Counted from the stretch's first letter, positions 1-9,883 are shown. The stretch: DNA of 64,000 bases from Helicobacter_D sp964464895 (GCA_964464895.1 CAYXGY010000001.1:434001-498000), one strand, 5' to 3'. Numbers and translations: made by a program. Notes: generated by a model from the letters alone, not told the origin.

Positions 1-937
1 AATTAAAAATATGTGGAGAATTTTTCATCAATTCCAAAATTTCACGCGCCCCCTCTAGCATAGAATCCTCATCATAGATTCTGCACGGCTCAAGATTCCC
101 TTGCAAAGTATATTTCTGTCCGAGTTTCTCTTTAGCAATCTTAAGCGGGGTGCTCCAATCCACACCGAAAACATCAAATGTTCCGTCAATTTTATCTAAA
201 TATCCCGAAATGCCTTTAGGAAATAAAATCACGGGAATCTGTGGATATTTGTCTTTAATGAAACTTGCAATCTGTTTGCAATATTCCCAGCCAAATTCTA
301 AATATGCACTTTCCTCTAATGCACTCGCCCACGAATCAAATACCATTACCGCATTCACTCCCGCCTTAATTTGTGATTCTAAATAATGTTTTAAATTATG
401 AGTAATTTTATCAAGCATTGCGTGTAAAAATTTTGGATTAGAATATAAAAGTTTTTTAGACTTCGCATAAGTTTTACTCCCCTCCCCTTCAATCATATAA
501 GTTGCAAGCGTCCAAGGCGCACCACAAAAGCCAATCAATGCCTTTTCCTTAGCAAGATTTTCGCGCGTTAATGTAATCGTATCATAGACATAGTTTAACT
601 TGGTATAGGCTGTATCACTTAATTTGTCTAAATCTTTTTGAGATTCTATTGGATTAGCAAATTTAGGACCCTCTCCTGCAAAAAATCCTAAATCCATTCC
701 CATTTCAAGAGGCACAACGAGAATATCACTAAACAAAATCGCCGCATCTACATTTAGAATCTCTACGGGCTGCAAGGTTACTTCACTCGCTAGTTTAGGA
801 TTCTTACAAAGACTCAAAAAATCTCCCGCAACTTTGCGCACTGCCCTATATTCCTCTAAATATCTCCCCGCTTGACGCATAAACCACACCGGTGTATAAG
901 GAGTTTGCTTTTTCAAACACGCATCAACAAAAATCAT
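1..937 (-). CDS. hemE: Uroporphyrinogen decarboxylase HemE, 5' part (3' end outside window)
   Basis: Decarboxylates uroporphyrinogen III to coproporphyrinogen III in cytosolic haem synthesis. The frame is open from an ATG at 937 to the window edge, about 312 codons of a family usually near 340, so only the C-terminus is missing. The N-terminus reads MIFVDACLKKQTPYTPVWFM followed by RQAGRYL, the family substrate-binding signature. Later the strand reads GFCGAPWTLATYMIEG, also typical of HemE. An AAGGAAAA Shine-Dalgarno precedes the ATG. It is divergent from secA, with a 134-bp gap holding promoters. Confident from motif and length; no frame disruption is visible. Confidence 0.95.
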   Translation of the reverse strand, partial: MIFVDACLKKQTPYTPVWFMRQAGRYLEEYRAVRKVAGDFLSLCKNPKLASEVTLQPVEILNVDAAILFSDILVVPLEMGMDLGFFAGEGPKFANPIESQKDLDKLSDTAYTKLNYVYDTITLTRENLAKEKALIGFCGAPWTLATYMIEGEGSKTYAKSKKLLYSNPKFLHAMLDKITHNLKHYLESQIKAGVNAVMVFDSWASALEESAYLEFGWEYCKQIASFIKDKYPQIPVILFPKGISGYLDKIDGTFDVFGVDWSTPLKIAKEKLGQKYTLQGNLEPCRIYDEDSMLEGAREILELMKNSPHIFN

Positions 938-997
938 TCTTTTCCTTTTTTGTATTAAAATATTTCGCCGTATTTTATCTAAGCAACATAGCATTTA

Positions 998-1006
998 TGC
1001 TAAAAT
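998..1006 (+). promoter_or_regulatory. Extended -10 promoter for secA
   Basis: TGCTAAAAT sits 66 bases before the secA ATG. It is a TGn-TAAAAT extended -10, the same form seen before rnpB, hypB, the RelB gene and yajQ in this window. No clear -35 is present, as is usual for the housekeeping sigma of Helicobacter/Campylobacter. Confidence 0.5.
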
Positions 1007-1071
1007 TCCGAATTTTTAAATTGTTTTGTTGTTATTTTACTTAACATTTGCCAAAATGAAAGGTTTAGATT

Positions 1072-3636
1072 ATGATATTAGCCCTTGCAAAAAAAATTTT
1101 TCGTAGCAAAAACGACCGACTTATTGGACATTATCTCAAAGAGATTCACAAAATCAATGCTTTAGAAGAGACTTATCAAAATTTAAGCGATACAGAACTA
1201 CAAGTCGCCTTTAGCACATTAAAAGAACGTGTAAAAAACGCAAAAGATGCCAACGCGGAACTTAATCAAGTGCTTTATGATTCCTTTGCTATCACACGAG
1301 AGGCAAGCAAAAGAATCCTCAATATGCGCCACTTTGATGTCCAATTGATTGGTGGAATAGTGTTACACGAGGGCAAAATTGCAGAGATGAAAACAGGAGA
1401 AGGAAAAACCCTTGTTGCCACACTCCCCGTTTGTTTGAATGCTATGCTTGGCAAAAGCGTACATATCGTAACGGTTAATGACTATCTAGCCCAAAGAGAC
1501 GCGGAACTTATGCGTCCGCTCTATGAGTTTTTAGGATATTCTGTTGGAATTATCATCAGCGGAAATTACGATGATAATAACAGATTGCAACAATATTCTA
1601 GTGATATTGTTTATGGCACAAACAATGAATTTGGATTTGACTATTTGCGTGATAATATGAAATACGATTTTCATCAAAAAGTGCAAAAATACCACCATTT
1701 TGCCATTGTAGATGAAGTGGATTCTATCCTCATTGATGAGGCACGCACGCCTTTAATCATTTCAGGACCGGCAAACCGCACTTTAGATAATTACAAAGCC
1801 GCCAATGTAGTAGCCCTGAAATTAAAAGAAGAAAAGCATTACACTTTAGATGAAAAAAACCGCACAATTCTCTTAACTGAAGAGGGTGTAAATGAAGCGG
1901 AAAAACTCTTTGGGGTAGATAATTTATATAGCATTGAAAACGCAATTTTAGCACATCATTTAGACCAAGCCCTCAAAGCCAATAAGCTATTCAAAAAAGA
2001 CAAAGACTATGTTGTGCGTGAGGGTGAAGTTGTAATTGTAGATGAATTTACAGGACGTTTGAGTGAAGGGAGACGTTTTAGTGAGGGCTTACATCAAGCA
2101 CTAGAAGCCAAAGAGGGAGTGCAAATTAAAGAAGAATCCCAAACCCTTGCAGATATTACTTACCAAAATTACTTTAGACTTTATGAAAAATTAGCTGGAA
2201 TGACAGGGACAGCACAAACAGAAGCAAGTGAGTTTTTGCAAATTTATAACTTAGAAGTTGTTTCTATTCCAACAAATGTGCCAATTCTCCGTCAGGATTT
2301 GAATGATTTAATCTACAAAACCGAAGCAGAAAAATTCAAAGCTCTTGTAGCAAAAATTATAGAATTACACCAAAAAGGACAACCGATTCTTGTAGGAACA
2401 GCTTCTATAGAAAAAAGTGAGAAAATCCACGAATTATTACAGAAAGAAAGGATTCCTCACTCTGTACTTAATGCGAAACACCACGCAAAAGAAGCAGAAA
2501 TTATTAAAGATGCTGGGAGAAAAGGGGCAGTAACCATTGCCACCAATATGGCAGGACGCGGTGTAGATATTAAAATCAATGATGAAGTACGAGCACTAGG
2601 AGGGCTTTATATCATTGGAACAGAACGGCACGAATCGCGTAGGATTGATAATCAGCTAAGGGGACGCAGTGGGCGACAAGGCGACCCTGGCACAAGCCAA
2701 TTCTATCTAAGTCTTGAAGACCCTTTATTGCGAATTTTTGGAAGCGATAAGATTAAAAACATTATGGACAAATTAGGCTTAGAGGAGGGAGAGCATATTG
2801 AATCTCATCTCGTAACGCGCTCGGTTGAAAATGCGCAGAAAAAAGTTGAAAGTATGCACTTTGAAGCAAGGAAACACTTGCTAGAATACGATGATGTCGC
2901 AAATGAACAAAGAAAGGCAATCTATCGCGTACGTGATGAAATGCTAGACCCCAATCACAATATTACCCATAAAATCATTGAAAACCGCCAAGAAGCTATC
3001 ACGATGCTTTTACAAAAATGTGAAGTTTTCAATGAAGAAGATGATTTGGGATTGCTTTGCGCACAAGCACAAGAGGATTTCAACACACTTTTAAATCAAG
3101 ATTCCTTGAAAGAATATTACAAGACAAATAACAACTTTGAAGGATATATTGAGGAAGTTTTACTGCACGATTATGAAGAAAAAATGCGAGTATTGGACGA
3201 AAAAACACGTAACGAGATTGAGAAACTTGTGTATTTGCAAACATTAGACAATTTATGGCGCGAACATCTTTATGTAATGGATAATCTAAAAACCGGAATT
3301 GGATTGCGTGGATATAACCAAAAAGACCCACTTGTAGAATATAAGAAAGAAAGTTACAATTTGTTTTTAGAGCTTGCTTCACAAATCAAATATACTGCCA
3401 TTAAAATGCTCCAAAAAGTGCAATTAAAGCCCGCTATCAAAGAAAATGAAAAAGAAGCAGAATTAGCGCGTCAAAAGCTATATGATTCCACACAAGGCGC
3501 AACAATGAATAATGCAAAAATAAAGCCTGTGCGCAATGAACCTTGTCCTTGCGGAAGCGGCAAAAAATACAAAGATTGCTGTGGCAAAAGCGGACCCAAA
3601 AGTGGCATACTTGCTGCAAAACGTAAGGAATCTTAA
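1072..3636 (+). CDS. secA: Preprotein translocase ATPase SecA
   Basis: Motor ATPase that drives unfolded preproteins through SecYEG at the inner membrane. The 854-aa length is normal. Walker A MKTGEGKT lies at about residues 106-113 and a DEVDSILIDEAR segment (Walker B) near 210. The second nucleotide-binding fold has TNMAGRGVDI and the RGRSGRQGDPG motif. The C-terminal SEC-C zinc finger is CPCGSGKKYKDCCG at about 825-838, used for SecB/lipid contact. Start is the ATG at 1072 after AAAGG. The LolC/E-like gene follows 2 bases after the stop, so the two are probably co-transcribed. No anomalies. Confidence 0.98.
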   Translation: MILALAKKIFRSKNDRLIGHYLKEIHKINALEETYQNLSDTELQVAFSTLKERVKNAKDANAELNQVLYDSFAITREASKRILNMRHFDVQLIGGIVLHEGKIAEMKTGEGKTLVATLPVCLNAMLGKSVHIVTVNDYLAQRDAELMRPLYEFLGYSVGIIISGNYDDNNRLQQYSSDIVYGTNNEFGFDYLRDNMKYDFHQKVQKYHHFAIVDEVDSILIDEARTPLIISGPANRTLDNYKAANVVALKLKEEKHYTLDEKNRTILLTEEGVNEAEKLFGVDNLYSIENAILAHHLDQALKANKLFKKDKDYVVREGEVVIVDEFTGRLSEGRRFSEGLHQALEAKEGVQIKEESQTLADITYQNYFRLYEKLAGMTGTAQTEASEFLQIYNLEVVSIPTNVPILRQDLNDLIYKTEAEKFKALVAKIIELHQKGQPILVGTASIEKSEKIHELLQKERIPHSVLNAKHHAKEAEIIKDAGRKGAVTIATNMAGRGVDIKINDEVRALGGLYIIGTERHESRRIDNQLRGRSGRQGDPGTSQFYLSLEDPLLRIFGSDKIKNIMDKLGLEEGEHIESHLVTRSVENAQKKVESMHFEARKHLLEYDDVANEQRKAIYRVRDEMLDPNHNITHKIIENRQEAITMLLQKCEVFNEEDDLGLLCAQAQEDFNTLLNQDSLKEYYKTNNNFEGYIEEVLLHDYEEKMRVLDEKTRNEIEKLVYLQTLDNLWREHLYVMDNLKTGIGLRGYNQKDPLVEYKKESYNLFLELASQIKYTAIKMLQKVQLKPAIKENEKEAELARQKLYDSTQGATMNNAKIKPVRNEPCPCGSGKKYKDCCGKSGPKSGILAAKRKES

Positions 3637-3638
3637 AG

Positions 3639-4913
3639 ATGCAATCTAAACACTCTACACCCTTAAAATACGCCAATCAAAACACCAAACTCATTTCTTT
3701 TTTGGTGCGCCGATATTTGCGATTCAATAAATCGCAGCCCTTTATTTCTATCACTGCGATTCTAGCATTTTTGGGCGTCTGTATTGGTGTAATGGTATTG
3801 ATTGTCGCAATGGCATTAATGAATGGATTTGACAAAGAATTTGAGCGTAAATTATTCATTATGAACTATCCTATTACCGCAATTAGCGATGGGTTTGAAT
3901 CCATAGATTCCGATTTGCTAGAAGATATGGAATCCCGCTTCAAATACCTAAAATTTAGCCCCTTTGTGCAAATGCAGGCAATCTCTAAAAGGGGACCGAG
4001 AATGGAAGGTGCAATGATCTTTGGTGTGGATTTCAAACGCGAAAGCGAACTCAATCCTATCTTTAAGACAGCCCTTGAAAAGACACAAAAATCCTATCAA
4101 GAAAACTTTGGTTCAGCCTATCAAGAAAATGTCTTTGATATTATTGTAGGCAAGACTTTACAGCAACAATATGGTTTGCGATTAAACTCCAATCTGCTCT
4201 TAGTCTTTACACATTTAACACCAACGGCAATGAGTTTAATGCCCACAATGAAGCACTTTAATGTCGTAGGTGTTTTTGATTCTGGACTCATTGCCTATGA
4301 CAAAGGCTATATTTATACCACTTTAGAATCCCTACAAACGATTAAAGAACTACCAAATCACACTTACGATGGCATTCATATTTATTCTGATGACGCCCAC
4401 AAAGATATTCTTGCCCTACAAAAACTCTATCCACAGATTCGTTTTGTTGGCTGGTGGGAACAAAATGGAAACTTCTTTGCTGCTCTTGCACTAGAAAAAC
4501 GCGCTTTATTTATCGTCCTAATGCTCATTATTTTAGTCGCTTCACTCAATATTATCAGCTCACTTTTAATGACCGTGATGAATCGGCGTAAGGAAATTGC
4601 CCTACTCCTCACTATGGGTGCTAGCGCAACAGAAATCAAAAAAACTTTTCTTTATCTAGGAAATTTCATCGGAATTAGTGGAATTATTGCGGGAGGAATC
4701 TTGGCAGCCATTATTCTTGCTCTACTCTCTCACTTCCCTATCATCTCACTGCCTGCTGATGTCTATGGAAGTGATAAATTGCCCTTAGAATTGTCTTTGA
4801 TAGATTTAGTATGCATTCTTGCTGGCTCATTTTTCATTGTCTTTTCTTCCTCTTATTATCCTGCCAAAAAAGCAACGCAAATCGACCCACTACAAGTGTT
4901 GCGCAACGAATAA
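3639..4913 (+). CDS. LolC/LolE-family ABC transporter permease
   Basis: Integral membrane subunit of the lipoprotein-releasing ABC system (LolCDE type), which extracts lipoproteins from the inner membrane for outer-membrane delivery. The 424 aa show the family layout: one N-terminal TM helix (about residues 38-62, rich in IAL/VMVLIVAMAL), a large periplasmic MacB-PCD-like domain, then three C-terminal TM helices of the FtsX fold with the MNRRKEIALLLTMGAS coupling segment. It ends with the common YPAKKATQIDPLQVLRNE tail. Epsilonproteobacteria usually carry a single LolC/E-like permease, so I do not assign C or E. It follows secA by 2 bases. Confidence 0.9.
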   Translation: MQSKHSTPLKYANQNTKLISFLVRRYLRFNKSQPFISITAILAFLGVCIGVMVLIVAMALMNGFDKEFERKLFIMNYPITAISDGFESIDSDLLEDMESRFKYLKFSPFVQMQAISKRGPRMEGAMIFGVDFKRESELNPIFKTALEKTQKSYQENFGSAYQENVFDIIVGKTLQQQYGLRLNSNLLLVFTHLTPTAMSLMPTMKHFNVVGVFDSGLIAYDKGYIYTTLESLQTIKELPNHTYDGIHIYSDDAHKDILALQKLYPQIRFVGWWEQNGNFFAALALEKRALFIVLMLIILVASLNIISSLLMTVMNRRKEIALLLTMGASATEIKKTFLYLGNFIGISGIIAGGILAAIILALLSHFPIISLPADVYGSDKLPLELSLIDLVCILAGSFFIVFSSSYYPAKKATQIDPLQVLRNE

Positions 4914-4935
4914 AATTAAGATTTTATAAAACACT

Positions 4936-5853
4936 ATGGGGTTTGAAAAAGTCTTTGTTGAAATCACGAATTTTTGCGGATTAAACTGCACCTTTTGCAC
5001 CCCATTAAAAAAATCCAAGAGAGTGATGTCTCTAAGTCTTTTTAGCAAAGTTGCTCAAGAGATTAGCCCTCATACTAAACTCTGTGCTTTGCATATCTTG
5101 GGAGACCCTTTAAGCGTAGAATCCTTAAAAGATTATTTAGATATTGCAGAGAAATTTCAATTAAAAATTGATTTGACAACTAGCGGATTTTATTGCGATG
5201 AAGAAAATTCCAATCTCTTGCTACATCACTCTAGCATTCATCAAATCAATCTTTCTCTCACAAGCGCGCTTTATCAGAACAAACCCATTTCACTTGATTC
5301 TTATCTCACTCCTATTTTTAATCTTTGCTCCAAACACCAACAGCTAAAAAGTGAAAAATTCATTAACCTAAGGCTTTGGAATCTCAATCAAGATTCTAGC
5401 GCACCAAGTAAAAATACTGCTCTTTACCAACGTTTGGAAAAATTTTTCAATCTTGATTCTATCATTCCTACTCAAACGCGTCTTGCCTATAAAATTCATC
5501 TGAAAGGTGCTCCATTTTTCCAATGGATTCACCCCGAAAAAATGCAAACCAAATTACAAAATCACTATGGATTCTGCTATGGTGCGAGCAAGCAATTAGG
5601 CGTCCTATGCAATGGCATTGTCGTACCTTGTTGTTTTGATGTAGAGGGCAAAATTAACTTAGGCAATTTATCCACACAAAATTTACAAAAAATCCTTTCC
5701 TCTCCGCGCACCAAAGCACTCATTGAAGGATTTAAAAAACACCAATGCGTAGAAACACTCTGTCAAATCTGCACTTATAAAAACCATCTCAAGCGACAAA
5801 ACTCCATTAGGGATTCCAAATCATTTGCAAATTCCTCACATAACAATTCATAA
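4936..5853 (+). CDS. Radical SAM/SPASM domain protein
   Basis: Binds a SAM-cleaving [4Fe-4S] cluster through CGLNCTFC (Cys14, Cys18, Cys21), the CxxxCxxC motif of radical SAM enzymes. The 305-aa protein ends with a Cys-rich SPASM-type region (CYGASKQ..., VVPCCFDVEGKINLGN, CVETLCQIC), which usually holds auxiliary clusters. The LHILGDPL segment corresponds to the GGEP-like SAM-contact motif, here altered to LGDP. The substrate cannot be told from sequence. It starts 22 bases after the LolC/E-like stop and may share the secA transcript. Family is confident, reaction unknown. Confidence 0.85.
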   Translation: MGFEKVFVEITNFCGLNCTFCTPLKKSKRVMSLSLFSKVAQEISPHTKLCALHILGDPLSVESLKDYLDIAEKFQLKIDLTTSGFYCDEENSNLLLHHSSIHQINLSLTSALYQNKPISLDSYLTPIFNLCSKHQQLKSEKFINLRLWNLNQDSSAPSKNTALYQRLEKFFNLDSIIPTQTRLAYKIHLKGAPFFQWIHPEKMQTKLQNHYGFCYGASKQLGVLCNGIVVPCCFDVEGKINLGNLSTQNLQKILSSPRTKALIEGFKKHQCVETLCQICTYKNHLKRQNSIRDSKSFANSSHNNS

Positions 5854-6029
5854 TGAGTAAAATTTAAACAATTTTTAATTCCAAATGCCCAAAAAAGACA
5901 CAAATCCCCATAAATTTTCATCTTTTTGATTAAATTGCTTCAGGTGAAAGGATTGACAAATAAAAAGTTGTAAAATACTTTCACTGCAAGAGTAATTACT
6001 CTACTTAAATTTATACGCAAAGGAATAAA

Positions 6030-6578
6030 ATGTTATTGAATTTCAAAGGTAAAAGCCCAAAAATAGCCACCAATGTCTTTATTGCAGAGGGTGCTCAAAT
6101 CATTGGAGAAGTAGAAATCGGGGAAGATTCTAGCGTGTGGTTTAATTGCGTGCTTAGAGGAGATGAAAATTCTATTAAAATAGGCAAACGCACAAATATC
6201 CAAGATTTAACGACTTTGCACATTTGGCATAGACTCTTTGACGATAAAGGGGAAATGATAGATTCGGGTTATCCTGTCATCATTGGTGATGATGTTACCA
6301 TTGGGCACAATTGTATTATCCACGCGTGCCAAATCCATTCACGTTGTCTTATTGGTATGCACGCTTGCGTAATGGACGATGTAGAGATTGGTGAGGATAG
6401 CATTGTTGGGGCTGGGAGCGTCGTAACAAAAGGCAAAAAATTCCCTCCACGCTCTTTAATCCTAGGAAACCCAGCAAAATTTGTCAGAGAATTAAAAGAT
6501 GAAGAAGTTGCTTTTATTTTACAATCCGCGCAAAATTATGTTCGCTTTAAGAATGACTTTTTAACCAATCTACAATGA
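6030..6578 (+). CDS. Gamma-carbonic-anhydrase-like hexapeptide-repeat protein
   Basis: A 182-aa left-handed beta-helix protein of the gamma-CA/YrdA family. Repeated hexapeptides such as IGEVEIGEDSSVWFN, VIIGDDVTIGHN and VEIGEDSIVGAGSVV run through residues 20-160. Histidines at about 64, 93 and 98 (LHIWH, IGHNCIIH) match the trimer-interface zinc ligands. Whether it hydrates CO2 is not known; many homologues are of undefined activity. Start is ATG 6030 after AAGGAATAAA. TTGACA at 5953 and TAAAAT at 5971 lie upstream but are only 12 bases apart, so I do not call that pair a promoter. Confidence 0.85.
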   Translation: MLLNFKGKSPKIATNVFIAEGAQIIGEVEIGEDSSVWFNCVLRGDENSIKIGKRTNIQDLTTLHIWHRLFDDKGEMIDSGYPVIIGDDVTIGHNCIIHACQIHSRCLIGMHACVMDDVEIGEDSIVGAGSVVTKGKKFPPRSLILGNPAKFVRELKDEEVAFILQSAQNYVRFKNDFLTNLQ

Positions 6579-6629
6579 TTTCATTTAATATTCTGCTAGA
6601 ATTGCATATTTATATGAGGTGATTCACTT

Positions 6630-7704
6630 ATGCAAAAACTACTAAATAATTGGGGGGGGGGGCAGAATAAAGTCTTCTCTACCTTTATGGAGAATAAAAC
6701 TTTGGCTACTTTCAATCCTTAAAAACTCCAAACAACACCAAAAAATCAAAGCACGGCTAAAAGAAATTGAAAATAGTTACTTAGAATCCGAAGTGAAATT
6801 CCAAAAGGTAGAATTCCTTTATCGTGATTCCCTAAAAAAGATTCAACAACTAGAGAATCAAAATAGGGATTCTAAAAATAGATTTCACGCATTAGAATCC
6901 AAAATAAGCAAACTCACTCCGCAAGCCTATTTGAAACTCGTGGAGATTCACCTTGCAGAGCATTGCAATCTTAATTGCTTTAGCTGTAATCATTTCTCAC
7001 AACTCGCCCCCAAAGGATTCCCCAATATTAATAAGTTTGAACAAGATATTCAACAACTAAGCCATATCACTTATGGTTTGGTTGGGAGATTTCACTTAAT
7101 GGGGGGAGAACCGTTACTCAATCCAAACTGCAAAGACTTCTTTAAGCTTACACGAAAATATTTTCCTAAGAGTTCTATTTGGCTAGTAACTAATGGAATC
7201 TTGCTAGAACAACAACCCAAAGAATTTTGGGAATCCTGCAAAGAAAATACAATAGAGATTCACCCCACAAAATATCCTGTCAAAATAAATTGGGAAGTAG
7301 TAGAGCAAAAATGCAAAGACTTTGGGATTGTATTAAACTTTTATGACAATTCTAATATTCAAAAAACCTCTTATAAAACGATTTTAGACTTAAAGGGTTC
7401 TTTGGATTCTTTGAAAGGTTTTTCTTGTTGTCATCAAGCAAATAATTGCACACACTTCAAAAATGGTAAAATCTATCCTTGTAGTATTGCACCAAATATT
7501 CATTACTTCAACTCTGCCTTTAAACAAAATCTCCCACTCACTCCAATGGATTGCATTGATATTTACAAGGCAAAAGACTATCACGAGATTCTACAATTCT
7601 TAGCCAAACCCATTCCATTTTGTCGTTTTTGCAATCTAGCTAAATGGCAGAGTATCGGGGAATGGAAAACTTCTAAAAAGGAGATTGGAGAGTATGTGGA
7701 GTAA
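6630..7704 (+). CDS. Phase-variable radical SAM protein, OFF in this sequence
   Basis: The best start is ATG 6630, which has a strong GAGGTGA ribosome site 8-14 bases upstream. The frame reads eight codons into an 11-G tract (6652-6662) and then stops at TAA 6720-6722. The main frame, open from directly after the tract to 7704, is offset by one base: removing one G joins them into a 357-aa protein. Without that, translation could only begin at weak codons such as GTG 6793. The joined product has a basic N-terminus, a coiled coil and CNLNCFSC (Cys112, 116, 119 of the ON form), the radical SAM CxxxCxxC. It also has MGGEPLLNP and C-terminal cysteines (FSCCHQANNC, CRFCNLAK). Substrate unknown; G-tract control suggests a surface-structure role (inference). 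Confidence 0.8.
6652..6662 (+). repeat. 11-G homopolymer (contingency tract)
   Basis: Eleven consecutive Gs inside the 5' end of the radical SAM gene, just after codon 7. Slipped-strand mispairing at such tracts is the known basis of phase variation in Helicobacter and Campylobacter. By frame arithmetic, 10 or 13 Gs give the ON frame; 11 gives OFF. Confidence 0.9.
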
Positions 7705-7743
7705 TATTTTGACAATTCTACTAATCTAAGATTCTGCATTTAA

Positions 7744-7774
7744 GGAATCTCGCAATACAAACTAGCAAGATTCC
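7744..7774. terminator. Candidate bidirectional terminator hairpin
   Basis: GGAATCT (7744-7750) pairs with AGATTCC (7768-7774), with two further pairs inside. It lies between the convergent radical SAM gene and lutC. There is no strong T-run, so this is tentative. Confidence 0.4.
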
Positions 7775-7788
7775 ATAAAATCCAAAAA

Positions 7789-8448
7789 TTAATACAAAAT
7801 AATATGCACCTTTTGTGAGCCATGCACACCAAAAACCGTGATAAGCTCAATATCCGCTGTGCGTGAGGGACCCGCAATAAATAAAATATTGCTAGGCAGG
7901 ACATCATTTTCTGCTTTCACCAAATTTAACGCTTCCGCCAAACTTCCTACAATATTCTCTTTCTTTAAAAGCATAATACAAAGTGTAGGTGCTAGAGAGA
8001 GCATTCTAGGCTGTGTCTTAGAAGAATGCACCAATGCGACACCGTGCGAACTCACACCAACCCTTGCATGCACAATAGAAAAATCACTATGAAAAACCTC
8101 TGCTCTTAGATTCTCTATCTCTTGATTGAAACATATTTTTTGTGTTGCCTCAATTTTGTCCAAATCCAAACCTAAACTTTCAGAATAAATCATTTTTTGA
8201 TAGCCATAGCTTCTGACAATCTCATTGATTTTGTTTTCCAACTCACTACTCTCGCACTCTTCTACAATATACTTATTGTCTGTCATTTTGCGTTTCATTT
8301 CCTCTAGCATTTCCCCGCTTCTTTGGATATGCACAACAGGGTCAATACTAGACTTACGCTCAAACTCCGGTATTTTATAAGCTCTTTTTAATCGTTCTAA
8401 AATCTGTTTTTTGCTTCGTTGCGAAATGTTTTCAATCCTGCTACTCAT
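7789..8448 (-). CDS. lutC: Lactate utilization protein LutC (LUD domain)
   Basis: Subunit of the LutABC iron-sulfur L-lactate dehydrogenase, which oxidises lactate to pyruvate at the cytoplasmic face. The 219-aa LUD-domain protein carries the segment SDFSIVHARVGVSSHGVALV near residues 119-138 and ends with AGPSRTADIELITVFGVHG, a typical LutC C-terminal motif. It is last in the lctP-lutA-lutB-lutC run; its ATG overlaps the end of lutB by 8 bases, so translation is likely coupled. In H. pylori the homologues are HP0137-HP0139 next to lactate permeases. Complete and unremarkable. Confidence 0.92.
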   Translation of the reverse strand: MSSRIENISQRSKKQILERLKRAYKIPEFERKSSIDPVVHIQRSGEMLEEMKRKMTDNKYIVEECESSELENKINEIVRSYGYQKMIYSESLGLDLDKIEATQKICFNQEIENLRAEVFHSDFSIVHARVGVSSHGVALVHSSKTQPRMLSLAPTLCIMLLKKENIVGSLAEALNLVKAENDVLPSNILFIAGPSRTADIELITVFGVHGSQKVHIILY

Positions 8449-9883
8449 ATTGCACTCCTTGCAACTTCTGAACTTCTTGATACAAATTACTCTTGATTTG
8501 TGGCAACTCTTTAAATGCAGTCCATTTTTTTATCACAGGTAAAGAATCCTTAAAGCGATGCAAAGCACTATTAAAGTAATGTGCATTCCCGAGCGAGAAT
8601 CTCCATACTGCGCCATTAGTGGCGACTTTAGCAAAACCTTTCATACTCCACGTTTCATACGGATTAGGTTCTAACATACTCGCGCCCAATGGAGGATTTT
8701 TTCCCTCTCCTATTTTGTTTGAGCGCAATTTCCTAATCAAATCTGCAAGAGGAATCTTCACAGGACAAACTTCACTGCATCTTCCACAAAGCGAACAAAA
8801 ACTCAAAATATCCCCTGTTAAATCAATCCCAAAAAGATTAGGGCTAATGACTTCCCCAATGGGTCCGGGATAAATTGTCTGATAAGTATGTCCTCCGATT
8901 TTGTCATAAACAGGACAGAAATTCATACACGCTCCACAGCGAATACAACGCAATGCCTCATAATAATCAAAATGCGCTAACATATCACTTCTATGATGGT
9001 CAAACAAAACAATATGCACTTCTTTAGGTCCATCTAAATCGCCATTTTTTCGTGGGGAAGTAATAATATTATTATAAGTTGGAATAAATTGCCCCGTGGC
9101 AGAGGGTGTTAGCAAATGCACCATTGTTGCAGCATCTTCAAAAGTTTCCATTACCTTTTCAATTCCACAAATTGCGACATGAATCTCTGGAGCTGTGGTG
9201 CACATTCTTCCATTTCCTTCATTTTCAATGAGCCAAAACGCGCCCTCTTTGGACATTGCAAAATTCACACCACTTAAACCCATTTGCAAACCCTCAAACT
9301 CATCTCTTAAATGCTTTCTCGCAATCGCATTGAGTTTTTCAGGTTCGGATTCCAAACTTGCGCCTAACTTTTCCTCAAAAATCTTGCCTACTTCGTAGCG
9401 GTTACGATGAATCGCAGGTACTACAATATGCACAGGAGTTTCACCATTGAGTTGTAAAATCAACTCGCCCAAATCCGTTTCAATGGCACTAATACCCTTT
9501 TTTTCTAGGAAATGGTTCAGCCCAATTTCCTCACTTGCCATAGATTTACCTTTGAGAATCTTACGGATATTTTTTTCTTTCATCAATTCATAAATAATCT
9601 CACAAGCGTCCTCACTGCTTGACGCCCAATGCACTTGTATGCCATTTTTCGTAGCATTTTTTTCAAACTCCAACAATCGCTCTTCTAAGCTCATTAGAGC
9701 ATTATTTTTGGCTTGCATTGCCTTGAGACGCAATCCTTGCCAATCCTCAAATTTGTCATCAATAATCTTTAGACGATTCCTCTGAAGCGTGTGCATTGCG
9801 ACACTTAAATTCTCTCTCATTTGAGAATCATTTAATTTCGTATGCACCATTTCTTCGTGTGGGATTTTATGTTCTACACTCAT
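8441..9883 (-). CDS. lutB: Lactate utilization protein LutB (LUD + ferredoxin domains)
   Basis: The 480-aa iron-sulfur subunit of LutABC. The N-terminal LUD domain (about residues 60-290) includes KGKSMASEEIGLNHFLEKKG and a GVNFAMSKEGAFWLIENEGN segment. Two [4Fe-4S] motifs follow: CIRCGACMNFCPVY near 316 and CSLCGRCSEVCPVK near 367, which pass electrons from lactate towards the quinone pool. The C-terminal stretch is the usual DUF3390-like tail. Start ATG overlaps the lutA stop in an ATGA arrangement. Function in a lactate operon is supported by the neighbouring lactate permease. Confidence 0.94.
   Translation of the reverse strand: MSVEHKIPHEEMVHTKLNDSQMRENLSVAMHTLQRNRLKIIDDKFEDWQGLRLKAMQAKNNALMSLEERLLEFEKNATKNGIQVHWASSSEDACEIIYELMKEKNIRKILKGKSMASEEIGLNHFLEKKGISAIETDLGELILQLNGETPVHIVVPAIHRNRYEVGKIFEEKLGASLESEPEKLNAIARKHLRDEFEGLQMGLSGVNFAMSKEGAFWLIENEGNGRMCTTAPEIHVAICGIEKVMETFEDAATMVHLLTPSATGQFIPTYNNIITSPRKNGDLDGPKEVHIVLFDHHRSDMLAHFDYYEALRCIRCGACMNFCPVYDKIGGHTYQTIYPGPIGEVISPNLFGIDLTGDILSFCSLCGRCSEVCPVKIPLADLIRKLRSNKIGEGKNPPLGASMLEPNPYETWSMKGFAKVATNGAVWRFSLGNAHYFNSALHRFKDSLPVIKKWTAFKELPQIKSNLYQEVQKLQGVQYE

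Noticed and set aside
5953..5976. TTGACA and TAAAAT as a promoter for the gamma-carbonic-anhydrase-like gene
   Set aside because: The two hexamers are only 12 bases apart, too close for a -35/-10 pair; the TAAAAT alone may still act.
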